DNA from: Nematocida homosporus
Taxonomy: Eukaryota; Microsporidia
DNA length: 64,000 bases
NCBI RefSeq assembly: GCF_024244095.1
Contig: NW_026250681.1
Coordinates: 1 to 64,000, forward strand
Direction: 5' to 3'
The notes beneath the pieces are model-generated. The model did no database searches, had not been told where the DNA came from, and saw nothing but the letters and a program-made list of their open reading frames with translations. Both the position numbers and the translations under genes were made by a program. Every line of letters begins with the position of its first letter. Positions within the stretch are counted from its first letter, which is position 1. This document shows positions 43,296-51,434 of this stretch, one piece after another.

Positions 43296-45026
43296 TTAGT
43301 TGTGCCGCGAGCCAATATGGCGGTGGAGTAGGTGGTACTCCTTAGTGAGCTGCTCTGCTCGATACCGGAAGCGGGTTGGGGGAATGTTTGTCTTTTTCGG
43401 GTCATTAACTAGCCGGCCTTCTATGGCATACTGACCCAGCCATTCCTCCTTGTCCTTGTCAGGAAAGCTGCTAATCAAAACACTATTTCGGGCAATTTCA
43501 CACTGGTCACAGGAAGAAAGCTTCCAAATTTGGGCCGCAATACTATACTCCTCCATCAGTGGCTCACGGGTATAGTGGAATTGCAAGGGGTCATCAGTTG
43601 ATAGTGAAACATTGAGGCCCCGATAGAAGAATTGCGGGAAAGGGTTCTTCCTGTATTCAATAAAGAGGGAGTTGTTACTTAAAGGAGACATTGCTATGCC
43701 TACCTGTGCCAAGTAGTACAAGTACTGCAGGACAGGTGCCTTGCGCAGCTTCACTCCATGGGCGATGCTCCGGCTAAGCAAAAAGGCCGCTGCTAAGTGC
43801 TCAGTTTCACCACTTTCTCCTGCGTGGGGTCGGAAGCTAAAGATGTTTAGTCCCCGAGCTGCCCTTATGCGGTTGAGCATGGCAACATGGTAGAACATGT
43901 GGTACATATAATAGGTATACGGCGGATTGTCTTTGTGTTTCCATTTGGCGGGCGGTTCTTTCTCCAACTCACTGCGCTTATTCTTCACGCTTTCATCATC
44001 GACTGAATCAAAACCAACCACATCTAGCAAGAAAGTCCCAATGGAATTCTTAGCTTGGTCCTGCGAAACCTCCAGTAAGGACCCAAAGATATTTGACAAG
44101 AACTCTTGGAAACTCTTTATCTGGCCGTATCCTTTAAAGAGACCGTAAAGCCGCGGAACTTGAATGTACCAGCGAATGCTTGGGCTGTGGATGTCAAACC
44201 TTTTGATCCAATCGGAAAGAATTCTAGCCTCATCTGGCTTCTTCCCATAAATAGATATACCCCACTCGCACTTTAAGTATTCTTTCTCTTCAATCTCCTC
44301 AATCAACTCTTTAGTTATCTCAGCCAAGTACTTACCACCAATATAATTATCATGCTTTAGGAAGACTTCTCTTAACAAGGGCACGCCATACGGATTGTAT
44401 TTCGAATTAAACCGGTCGAACCGATGAAACGTATCAATGTTTGAGTGCGTATCTAAACTATCTAAGCACAAGGTGTCTGGAGTCTTATTAATCCTTTGGA
44501 AGATATTCTGCAGTGTTTGCTCCTCGCCATCCTTGTAAACCACCTCATTAGGTTCTTCACGCAGCTTCTTCTTAATGAATTGGAGGAGCTTCTTTGAATT
44601 CATACTTGCCGAGTGATGAATATGTGTGTCAGCCTTAACGACTGTGTAAATGTCCTTAGAAGATGCCGTTTTCTGTTCCTTCTTCTCTTTAGCCGAGGAT
44701 GTATTATGATGTAATTTGAACTGCAACTCTAAGTGTTCTAATCGCTGAAAGCAGTAGCTCTTTAAAGGTCCATAGTGTGTGATTCTGTTCAAGTATTCCA
44801 TGTCATGGTAGAACTCCTCAGCACTTGGAATTACCATACTATCTTTTTCTAGTTTATACATTCCATCCCCGCCAAGACCAGCTCTAATTTCTTCTTCCGG
44901 CACGTACTTCTGCCACTTCTTATTCTGTAGACTCACACGCATGTATTTCTTCCGTAAATCCATCGCCTGGACCAGCAACCCCACTAAATGTGATCGTTCT
45001 CGCCGTGTTTCTCCATCAGACGACAT
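43296..45026 (-). CDS. AMD1: AMP deaminase
   Basis: Converts AMP to IMP and ammonia in the purine interconversion pathway. It has 576 residues; yeast (810) and human forms are longer, mostly by an N-terminal regulatory region that is absent here. Seen: VKADTHIHHSASMNSKKLLQFIKK with the zinc HxH motif, FNSKYNPYGVPLLREVFLKHDNYIGGKYLAEITKE, CEWGISIYGKKPDE, the VVGFDSVDDES segment, FRPHAGESGE with catalytic His and Glu, AMSPLSNNSLF, and SLSTDDPLQFH with the final zinc aspartate pair. All catalytic residues are present. Parasites that import host nucleotides use such enzymes to balance pools, but this role is inferred. AATAAA follows the stop by about 25 bp. Confidence 0.95.
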   Translation of the reverse strand: MSSDGETRRERSHLVGLLVQAMDLRKKYMRVSLQNKKWQKYVPEEEIRAGLGGDGMYKLEKDSMVIPSAEEFYHDMEYLNRITHYGPLKSYCFQRLEHLELQFKLHHNTSSAKEKKEQKTASSKDIYTVVKADTHIHHSASMNSKKLLQFIKKKLREEPNEVVYKDGEEQTLQNIFQRINKTPDTLCLDSLDTHSNIDTFHRFDRFNSKYNPYGVPLLREVFLKHDNYIGGKYLAEITKELIEEIEEKEYLKCEWGISIYGKKPDEARILSDWIKRFDIHSPSIRWYIQVPRLYGLFKGYGQIKSFQEFLSNIFGSLLEVSQDQAKNSIGTFLLDVVGFDSVDDESVKNKRSELEKEPPAKWKHKDNPPYTYYMYHMFYHVAMLNRIRAARGLNIFSFRPHAGESGETEHLAAAFLLSRSIAHGVKLRKAPVLQYLYYLAQVGIAMSPLSNNSLFIEYRKNPFPQFFYRGLNVSLSTDDPLQFHYTREPLMEEYSIAAQIWKLSSCDQCEIARNSVLISSFPDKDKEEWLGQYAIEGRLVNDPKKTNIPPTRFRYRAEQLTKEYHLLHRHIGSRHN

Positions 45027-45424
45027 TTTAAATGAATTACCTACAGTCCAAACTATGTAATTAGTTTCATCAGCCCCTTAACCCGCCACCCTCTACCACA
45101 TCAAAACAACTTAATACCCATTCGCAACTCCCATCCTACTATACACCCAGCAATATACCACTTCACCACGCATCAAATATTATACGATCTTACGTCATCA
45201 CTAACACATTACAACTTACATTACATTATATTACATTACATTAACACAATACACAACACCAACACATTACGTTACATTACAATACAATACCCTACTAACA
45301 CAACACAATACCAACGCCAACTTAACACAACTTAACACAACCCAACCCACCATAACACAATTCAATACAATTAGACTAAATCAAATACATCATTCAAACG
45401 TTAACTTATACCTTATTTACTTAT
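45027..45424. repeat. Intergenic low-complexity between two minus-strand genes
   Basis: No gene seen. C/A-rich on the plus strand, with TTACATTACATTA units (45205-45240) and AACACAACTTAACACAAC words. No G/T half. Confidence 0.7.
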
Positions 45425-46165
45425 TCATTCATGTGAGATCTTTTGCTGCACCTTGATTAGATTCAAAATACTGTGGGGTGAATTCTTCAGCAGATCCCTG
45501 ATCAAGGCCTGATGCGCCCCAGCCCCAACCTGCTGTCTACTCCATGTATTCGGCCTTTTAAACAGACCCTGCACCAAAGCATAATAATAAATCGACTTAT
45601 AAGTCCAACTATAAAAGGGATAGCATAAATTCACTCCAGCCCGCACAAACATCCCAGGGTACCTATCTATCTCCCCCTTAGCTATCATCCGCAACAGAAT
45701 ATCAGCCACCTCAGCCGAGTACTGACTAAACACCACACAGTCATAATGATACTTAACTCCATACTGCACTACAGCTCCCACCCGTTCATAGGGCTCCACT
45801 CCCGCTGCAGTTAAATGCACAGCCCCCTCCCTAGGCCTATCTAAGGTACAATAAGCATACTCCACCATTACACTCTTATTCTTCGTCGTAACATTATAAA
45901 GTACATCCGAGGCCAAAGTATTCTCCAACACACATAAAACCCGTCTTACCTTCTTCCGATCCGTCTCCACCAGGCCTTTCCTTACCTCACTAGTCACCGA
46001 TCGTTCAAATCTCTCAATAAAACACAACTTACAAAACCCAGACTGCGATAAAAGAACCCTAGCGGCTCCAGAACAGCACTCACATCGAATACTTCTTTCT
46101 TCCATTCTTTCCGTCTTTTTGGTATCTCCAATCTCTCCGGCTAGACCACGACAGCCTCGATCCAT
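45425..46165 (-). CDS. Ctu2/Ncs2-like protein of tRNA 2-thiolation (divergent)
   Basis: A 246-residue protein, or 226 from the second ATG (MEERSIRC). The N terminus has CECCSGAARVLLSQSGFCKLCFIERFERSV, matching the opening of the Ctu1/Ctu2 thiolase pair (CxxC...A......FC..CF...F). The ATP-pyrophosphatase SGGxDS motif of Ctu1/Ncs6 is absent, and the equivalent position reads CVLENTLASDVLY, which fits Ctu2/Ncs2, the inactive partner. Ctu1-Ctu2 transfer sulfur from Urm1 thiocarboxylate to wobble uridine; the Uba4 gene at 4.4 kb would feed them. It is short against yeast Ncs2 (493), and the C-terminal zinc cysteines are not seen. It is divergent from Spc25 with 26 bp between starts. Confidence 0.5.
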   Translation of the reverse strand: MDRGCRGLAGEIGDTKKTERMEERSIRCECCSGAARVLLSQSGFCKLCFIERFERSVTSEVRKGLVETDRKKVRRVLCVLENTLASDVLYNVTTKNKSVMVEYAYCTLDRPREGAVHLTAAGVEPYERVGAVVQYGVKYHYDCVVFSQYSAEVADILLRMIAKGEIDRYPGMFVRAGVNLCYPFYSWTYKSIYYYALVQGLFKRPNTWSRQQVGAGAHQALIRDLLKNSPHSILNLIKVQQKISHE

Positions 46166-46191
46166 AAAATCTTGCTAGATATGCATTATTT

Positions 46192-46920
46192 ATGTCAGCA
46201 AAAATTAGGATGAAAGAGACCGAAGTACTTGAAGCTATCAAATCAGTTTCAGAAGAGATTGTTATGCAGTGTAAAGTAATGTCTAAGTGGGTTGTCTCAA
46301 CTGCCCATGCGGCCCAACGTAAGATTCAAAAGGACAAACAAGAAATCCTTAGGAAACAAGAATTACTAGAAGCTACAATCAGTCAACTAAAAGAAGAGAA
46401 CTCTAAACTACTTGATGACCGCCAGAAGTTAGCTCTAGAAACCGAGTCAGAGCAAGTGGAGATCGAAAGACTCAAAGAAGAGCAACAAGCGATTGAAGGT
46501 CGACTTAGCCAGACCAAAGACAAACTCAAGTGTTTACAACAAGTCTATGCCCAACAATTATCAGCCACCAACCGATTAAGAAGAGAGTTACAACAGGACG
46601 AAGTCTTAGCTGAGAAGAATCTCCTAAAAGCCGAAGAAAGGATTAAGCAGTACCAAGCCCGTTTAGGTTTTAGTATTGAGCCGCTTAGTATTGGTTCAGT
46701 CAATTTTGTCTTTAACTTTAGTAGTCGCTTGTATGCCTTTGCTATTGAAATGGGTGATACCTATATCATTCATAAGGCTAGTGTAGAAGAGGAGAAGTAT
46801 GCACCCTTATTGGAAGAACTCAACCAAACTCAAGATCTTTATGCCTTTATTCGAGGTATGCGTTCTCTTTTTGCCGCCGAGGATAAGGAAAACCAAGATA
46901 ATACTGGCACTAAGCAGTAA
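46192..46920 (+). CDS. SPC25: Kinetochore protein Spc25 (Ndc80 complex)
   Basis: A 242-residue protein. Residues about 40-155 form a long heptad-patterned coiled coil (KQELLEATISQLKEENSKLL, RLKEEQQAIEGRL). A C-terminal globular domain follows: RIKQYQARLGFSIEPL, NFVFNF, RLYAFAIEMGDTYIIHKA, then LLEELNQTQDLYAFIRGMRSLF. This is the strand-strand-helix (RWD-like) fold and sequence pattern of Spc25, which pairs with Spc24 to bind the inner kinetochore while Ndc80-Nuf2 grip microtubules. Length is close to yeast (221) and human (224). The C-terminal tail after the domain is acidic. It shares a 26-bp divergent spacer with the Ctu2-like gene, too small for two separate promoters. Confidence 0.72.
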   Translation: MSAKIRMKETEVLEAIKSVSEEIVMQCKVMSKWVVSTAHAAQRKIQKDKQEILRKQELLEATISQLKEENSKLLDDRQKLALETESEQVEIERLKEEQQAIEGRLSQTKDKLKCLQQVYAQQLSATNRLRRELQQDEVLAEKNLLKAEERIKQYQARLGFSIEPLSIGSVNFVFNFSSRLYAFAIEMGDTYIIHKASVEEEKYAPLLEELNQTQDLYAFIRGMRSLFAAEDKENQDNTGTKQ

Positions 46921-47146
46921 TTTCGATTGAGTTAGTATAGGGTTAGTATGGGGTTGGGTTGAGTTGGGTTGAGTTGAGTTGAGGTAAGTGAAGGTAGTAG
47001 TAGTTAGTAAATAGTTTAGTTTAGGTTATGTTGATTTATTATTGGGTTTGCTTAAGATATGATAAGATAGGGTGTAATGAGGTGTGGTGTAATGTGGTGT
47101 AGTGTGGTGTAGTGTGGTATGACAAAACGTAGTAAGTATTGGGTAG
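46921..47146. repeat. Short intergenic tract, G/T-rich, with 10-bp GTGTGGTGTA repeats
   Basis: No gene seen. GGGTTAGTATGG and TTGGGTTGAGTTG words, then imperfect repeats of GTGTGGTGTA at about 47075-47120. No polarity switch, although a minus-strand gene ends at 47147. Confidence 0.65.
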
Positions 47147-47680
47147 TTAGGGCGGTGTAGGAGCAAGATAGTTGGCTCTTTTGATGGGCTGGTTTTTCTT
47201 ATGCATAATACCAAAGAGATTCTCAACGACTTTAGTGATCTGCTCATTCCGTAACCGGGCCTTAAGAGCCCGATCGTCTGAGACTCGTCTCTTAATGGGC
47301 GTGTTCTTAAACGTATGTGCTGGTGGGAAACGTGGTAAGAAATCGTAGTAATTGGCTGGATACTCAGCGTACGTGCATATTTCACTAGTATAGACCGGTA
47401 TAGGGTCTGTTTCAGGCTCTTGGGCTAGTACTAAAGATTCTTGTGTCTCGGGTATGTCTTTGACCCATTGCAGTAGTGGCACGGCATCTACAAGGGCAGG
47501 TGAGTTACGATGGGCATCTTCAGCTTGTCTCTTTAGCTTATAACTCAAATAAACAGTGTAATTGATAAGTGTGTCACTAAGTAGGGCAAGAGCTGGGGCT
47601 TCAACATGTGAAAATCCAGACTCTTTTAAGACAACCGCAATGACCGCCTTAGTAGCACTAAGTATGGCTTCATTATCCAT
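47147..47680 (-). CDS. TAF8: TFIID subunit TAF8
   Basis: A 177-residue protein. The N-terminal 80 residues fit a bromo-associated histone fold (SATKAVIAVVLKESGFSHVEAPALALLSDTLINYTVYLSYKLKRQAE). After a linker comes YDFLPRFPPAHTFKNTPI, the short proline-rich signature of TAF8 (LP.FP..HTY..T). TAF8 pairs with TAF10 through the histone fold and bridges TAF2 to the TFIID core. TAF3 has a similar histone fold but not this signature. Length is short against yeast (510) and human (310), since the TAF2-binding C terminus is reduced. Its start is 18 bp from that of the divergent Rvb2-like gene. Confidence 0.72.
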   Translation of the reverse strand: MDNEAILSATKAVIAVVLKESGFSHVEAPALALLSDTLINYTVYLSYKLKRQAEDAHRNSPALVDAVPLLQWVKDIPETQESLVLAQEPETDPIPVYTSEICTYAEYPANYYDFLPRFPPAHTFKNTPIKRRVSDDRALKARLRNEQITKVVENLFGIMHKKNQPIKRANYLAPTPP

Positions 47681-47698
47681 GCTGCCTCTCTTTTTTTT

Positions 47699-49015
47699 AT
47701 GCTAGAACGAGTTAATGCTTTGCCTTTGGTTGACCGAATTGGGGCCTATTCGCATATTTTAGGATTGGGTGAAGTTAAGTTAGGATTGGGTGATAGTAAG
47801 GTAATGGGAGACCAAATGAGTGCTGGGAAAGAGTTAAGTGATGATAGTTGTGGATTAGTTGGACAAGTTCAAGCCCGGCAAGGACTTAAACTCTTGCAAA
47901 AGCTGGCGGCTAGTAATCAAGGAAGACTAGCTATTTTAGCGGGACCGGCTGGAAGTGGTAAAGGTGCCCTATTAGCCGGATTAAAGGCTGAGTTAAAACG
48001 AGAGGAAGTGCCATGTACTGTTTTGTCTGGTAGTGAGATACACTCTTCTGCACTGAGTAAGACAGAAATTCTGATGCAAGGCATTAGACAGTCCTTGGGC
48101 ATGCGAGTGAAAGAGATAAGCCGGATTATTGAAGGAGAAGTAGTTGAGATTAGTGTAGATAGAGAGAGGGGTAGCTCCGGGAAGATTGTTTTGAAAACAA
48201 CTGATATTGAAGGTATCTTTACTTTGGGAGAGAAGATGTTGCTGGCTTTATACCAAGAAAGAGTTGAAATTGGCGATGTCGTGCGGATTAACAAAACAAC
48301 CGGTACAGTACAGCGCTTAGGCCGAGCTCTTTCTAAGGCAAAGGATCACGAACTGATTGGACCAAACAATCAGTTTATACCTACTCCGGAAGGGGAACTA
48401 CTAACTACGCGTGAGGAAAGACATACTGTTACTTTTCATGAGATAGATCTTATCAATTGTGAGCACTTAGGTCCTTCTTCTGTTCATCGTAGTGCGCTGG
48501 AGATTCCGGCGGAAGTACGGGAAAGTGTAGATGCTTCTATGAAAGAATGGGTAGAGGAAGGAAAGGGCGAATTAGTTACGGGTATGTTATTTATTCCAGA
48601 GTCGCACTTACTGGATTTAGAGTGCTATGCTTTTCTTAATACAGTAAGTGAACTAAGACAAAGTCCGGTGGTTATTCTAGCGACAGATCGTGAACTTGGT
48701 ATTCCTCGAGGGGGTTGTGAGTCTTGGCCTTTTGGCGTACCTAGTGACTTCTTCTCACGGGCTCTGCTGATTCAAACGACGGTTTATAGTTTAGATGAGG
48801 TGCAAGCTATTGTGCGTTTGCGTTTGAATTTAGAAACGGTGAATGCTGATGAAGAAACAGTACGGGCATTAGCTGAACTTGGCCAGTCGCAAGGTCTTCG
48901 TTATTGCTTTAGTCTTATCTCAATTCTTGATGTACTAACTCAGCGCCAAAACCGGCCAACTACTCGAGAGAGTCTAGATCTGGCCAAATCCCTTTTCCCG
49001 CCTAATGCCAACTAG
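47699..49015 (+). CDS. RVB2: Rvb2/Reptin-like AAA+ ATPase with degenerate ATP site
   Basis: A 438-residue TIP49-family protein. Alignment by eye to Rvb2 is good: GLVGQVQAR, GSEIHSSALSKTEILMQGIRQSLGMRVKE, IIEGEVVEISVDR, GKIVLKTTDIEGIF, LGRALSKAKDHELIG, EERHTVTFHEIDLIN and LRYCFSLISI. Rvb1-Rvb2 rings serve INO80, SWR1, R2TP and snoRNP assembly. Here Walker A reads GPAGSGKG (residues 82-89), losing the Mg-binding Thr. Walker B reads IPESHLLD, with Pro300 where the family has Asp, and sensor 1 ATD replaces ATN. The sensor-2 Arg and the arginine-finger region remain. The enzyme is therefore probably weak or dead in ATP hydrolysis, a structural Rvb2 (inference). A T-run abuts the ATG. Confidence 0.85.
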   Translation: MLERVNALPLVDRIGAYSHILGLGEVKLGLGDSKVMGDQMSAGKELSDDSCGLVGQVQARQGLKLLQKLAASNQGRLAILAGPAGSGKGALLAGLKAELKREEVPCTVLSGSEIHSSALSKTEILMQGIRQSLGMRVKEISRIIEGEVVEISVDRERGSSGKIVLKTTDIEGIFTLGEKMLLALYQERVEIGDVVRINKTTGTVQRLGRALSKAKDHELIGPNNQFIPTPEGELLTTREERHTVTFHEIDLINCEHLGPSSVHRSALEIPAEVRESVDASMKEWVEEGKGELVTGMLFIPESHLLDLECYAFLNTVSELRQSPVVILATDRELGIPRGGCESWPFGVPSDFFSRALLIQTTVYSLDEVQAIVRLRLNLETVNADEETVRALAELGQSQGLRYCFSLISILDVLTQRQNRPTTRESLDLAKSLFPPNAN

Positions 49016-49355
49016 TTCCTAATAAGGCAGATTAAATTGAGATTACGTTTAGTATTGTGTTGTGTTTAGTTTAGTTCAGTATTGTGCTGAGTTTAGTTTA
49101 GTTTAGTTTAGTTCAGTTTAGTTTGGCTTAGCTTAGCTTAGGTGACTCAACTCGATGCTGATTTAATGCTAATTTAGTATTAAGCTATGTTGGTAGTAGG
49201 TGGTAGTGGGGTGAACTGAGGTGGTGGGAATAAAAAGGTCGCAAATACTAACCTAATAAGCTGGTGGTGCTCTGGTATTGGGTTGTTACTGACTGGATAG
49301 TGAAGAAATAGATAAGAGGAACAATAAAGAGAGACTAATCGGGTAAATTTTCTTA
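49016..49355. repeat. Intergenic G/T-rich tract with GTTTAGTTTAG repeats
   Basis: No gene seen. GAGTTTAGTTTAGTTTAG and GCTTAGCTTAG words at 49075-49145, then more complex sequence to a T-rich stretch (AAATTTTCTTA) before the ATG at 49356. AATAAA-type words occur at about 49308 and 49325. Confidence 0.65.
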
Positions 49356-50303
49356 ATGAGTCACCGATTAGACGTAACATTATCTGAGCGATATCGGCCT
49401 AAAACTATTGATGATCTGGCTGGAAATGCCTTTATTAAGAGTGCGCTGACTTCGTTTGTTCAGAACAGAGACATTCCGCACTTTCTGTTCTTTGGGCCTC
49501 CTGGAACTGGTAAGACAACGGCGGCTAAAGCTATTGCCCGTTCGGTACTCCCGGGTCTGGAACGTAGTTTGATGGAGCTGAATGCCTCGGATGAAAGAGG
49601 AATAGATGTAGTTCGTGAGAAAATTAAGGCCTTTGCCGCTTGTTATAGTATGCAAGGCGGTCCTTATAAGATAGTTATTCTGGATGAAGCCGATTCAATG
49701 ACTAAAGATGCTCAAAATGCGCTTAGAAGGATTATTGAGCAGTACTCTAAGAACGTGCGGTTTATTATCATTTGCAACTACTCAACGAAGATCATTCCAG
49801 CTATTAAATCCCGTTGTGCTCCCTTTCGGTTTGCTCCCATCACTAAGCCAGAGATTATAGCGTACGTGCGGTCGGTTGCCTACAAAGAAAGAATTGAGAT
49901 CACTGATGAGGCTTTAGATGCCCTGGCTGTTTATGCTAATGGAGATTTAAGAAGAGCTATGAACATCTTGGAAGGTCTGTCTATTCAAGGGTCAATTACG
50001 TTGGATAGTATGCGGATGTATTACGCTGGTACGGGACATGGCCAGATTGAAAAGTTCTACCACAGTCTATGGGTGGATGGGTTTACTTCATTAAAGACTA
50101 CTTTGGTGGCGATCAAGCGAGAACTAGGTCTGGGTATCAAGGAAATCATTGCGCAGATCTCTGAGTATCTTAAAGATTCGGATAACAAAGAAGCAGCGGA
50201 TATTATGAACGAGCTTTCGGAAATTGAGCACCGGGTTAGTACAGGATGCTCGGAAGAAGTGCAAGAGAATGCGATGCTGGCTTCGTTTGTATTAAGACAA
50301 TAA
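49356..50303 (+). CDS. RFC3: Replication factor C small subunit, Rfc3 (human RFC5)-like
   Basis: A clamp-loader AAA+ subunit that helps load PCNA at primer ends. It has 315 residues. RFC boxes seen: ERYRPKTIDDLAG (box II), FFGPPGTGKTTAAKA (Walker A, about residues 41-55), LNASDERGIDVVREKIKAFA (box IV/V area), IVILDEADSMTKDAQNALRRIIEQYSKNVRF (Walker B, DEAD), IICNYSTKI, and IKSRCAPFRFAPI with the SRC arginine finger. The QNALRRIIEQYSKN combination matches yeast Rfc3 best among Rfc2/3/4. A second RFC subunit is at 53.3 kb. It is followed after 22 bp by the PIG-U-like gene on the same strand. Confidence 0.9.
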   Translation: MSHRLDVTLSERYRPKTIDDLAGNAFIKSALTSFVQNRDIPHFLFFGPPGTGKTTAAKAIARSVLPGLERSLMELNASDERGIDVVREKIKAFAACYSMQGGPYKIVILDEADSMTKDAQNALRRIIEQYSKNVRFIIICNYSTKIIPAIKSRCAPFRFAPITKPEIIAYVRSVAYKERIEITDEALDALAVYANGDLRRAMNILEGLSIQGSITLDSMRMYYAGTGHGQIEKFYHSLWVDGFTSLKTTLVAIKRELGLGIKEIIAQISEYLKDSDNKEAADIMNELSEIEHRVSTGCSEEVQENAMLASFVLRQ

Positions 50304-50325
50304 TGGACTTGGCCAATAATTTTGT

Positions 50326-51204
50326 ATGGGTGTGTTATCGAGACAGAACCTGTTGCTTTCTTGGCAAGTAATTGGACTGATTAGTATTGGGGTGGTGCTT
50401 AGAATGGCACGGGTTGATCAATGGCTGGATCGAGTGAGCTATTATGACGTGGTTGAGGGATATGGATATCAGCGCGGCAATCCTTATGCGGAGGAGCCTT
50501 ATATGCTAACTAGATTGGTTTGCTGGATAGTGCCTGAGTGGGGCTTTGACTGGTTTATGCTGGCGTGTGATGGACTGACGGCATGGTTATTGAATGATTA
50601 CTGGTACTTTGTTCTGGGATCGGCTTTGCCGGTTGATGCGGTTGGTGTGCTGGGTCTAGGAGTTGCGTTGGCTTACTGCTGGGGAGGACGAAGAGGCCGA
50701 GCGCTTTTGGGAGGAATGCTGGTGGAGAATACGGCTAATAAGTGCCAGCCGGGGATTAATCCGTTCTGGTACGTGAATATACAGATGCTGGACCAGTACC
50801 AAGCTATGCACCACCAGATCTTCTATGCCACTCACTATTTATTCTGGGGACTATCATGGGCAGCACAGGAATGGACAACTCAGCTGTTTATGGGGTTGGT
50901 TTTTAAAGAGGGCGGGTACAAGATGTACTTGCTCTTATGGCGATTGCTGGCACGGGAGATGGTGATGTTGCCGGAGTATAAGTGGGTCTTTGGGTGCTTG
51001 GAAGGGATAGGTGCGTTGTGCTATCTTTTGGAGAGTCTTATTTGGTGGTTGCTTGTGCGCTGTGGTGTGGGCAATATGAATTTCTTATGTTGGGTGACAC
51101 TAATCTTTATCCTATGCTCGGCGGCAGCTACACTTTTAGTTGAAGTAGGCAAGCGAGATGGCAAAATGGCTGCGGCCAAAGCAGTGAAGGCTAAGTCTGT
51201 TTAA
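50326..51204 (+). CDS. GAB1: PIG-U/Gab1-like GPI transamidase subunit
   Basis: A 292-residue multi-span membrane protein. SYYDVVEGYGYQRGNPYAEEPYMLTRL matches the EGL...G.SPY.G..FHETPL segment of PIG-U. DWFMLACDGLTAWLL matches the DALTA helix. NPFWYVNIQMLDQYQAMHHQIFYATHYLFW matches the GLFWYFF.EMFEHFR.FF..VFQ region thought to bind the GPI lipid. PIG-U (Gab1/Cdc91) is part of the ER complex that attaches GPI anchors to proteins, probably relevant for coat and wall proteins of a parasite. About 6-7 hydrophobic helices are present; the family is longer (390-435). The C-terminal Lys/Ala tail is unlike an ER KKxx signal. It starts 22 bp after the RFC gene. Confidence 0.65.
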   Translation: MGVLSRQNLLLSWQVIGLISIGVVLRMARVDQWLDRVSYYDVVEGYGYQRGNPYAEEPYMLTRLVCWIVPEWGFDWFMLACDGLTAWLLNDYWYFVLGSALPVDAVGVLGLGVALAYCWGGRRGRALLGGMLVENTANKCQPGINPFWYVNIQMLDQYQAMHHQIFYATHYLFWGLSWAAQEWTTQLFMGLVFKEGGYKMYLLLWRLLAREMVMLPEYKWVFGCLEGIGALCYLLESLIWWLLVRCGVGNMNFLCWVTLIFILCSAAATLLVEVGKRDGKMAAAKAVKAKSV

Positions 51205-51434
51205 GCGTAGGCAGTTAGTATTGAGTTAGTATTGAGTTAGTATTGAGTTGGTATTGAGTTGAGGTTGGCATTATGATTGAAGTATGATGGTAATAATAAA
51301 GACACTTAAGTTCGTATTTAAGTTAGTGTTACTAGATTGATTGGCATAGACATTGGCTTATTTATTGGCTTGGTGTGATTATGATATGTTTAATGACTGA
51401 ATATCAATATGATTGTGTTTGAAAATAAAGATGC
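51205..51434. other. Short intergenic G/T-rich tract
   Basis: Four copies of ATTGAGTTAGT/ATTGAGTTGGT words at 51217-51262, then AT-rich DNA. Convergent genes end on both sides. No gene seen. Confidence 0.6.
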
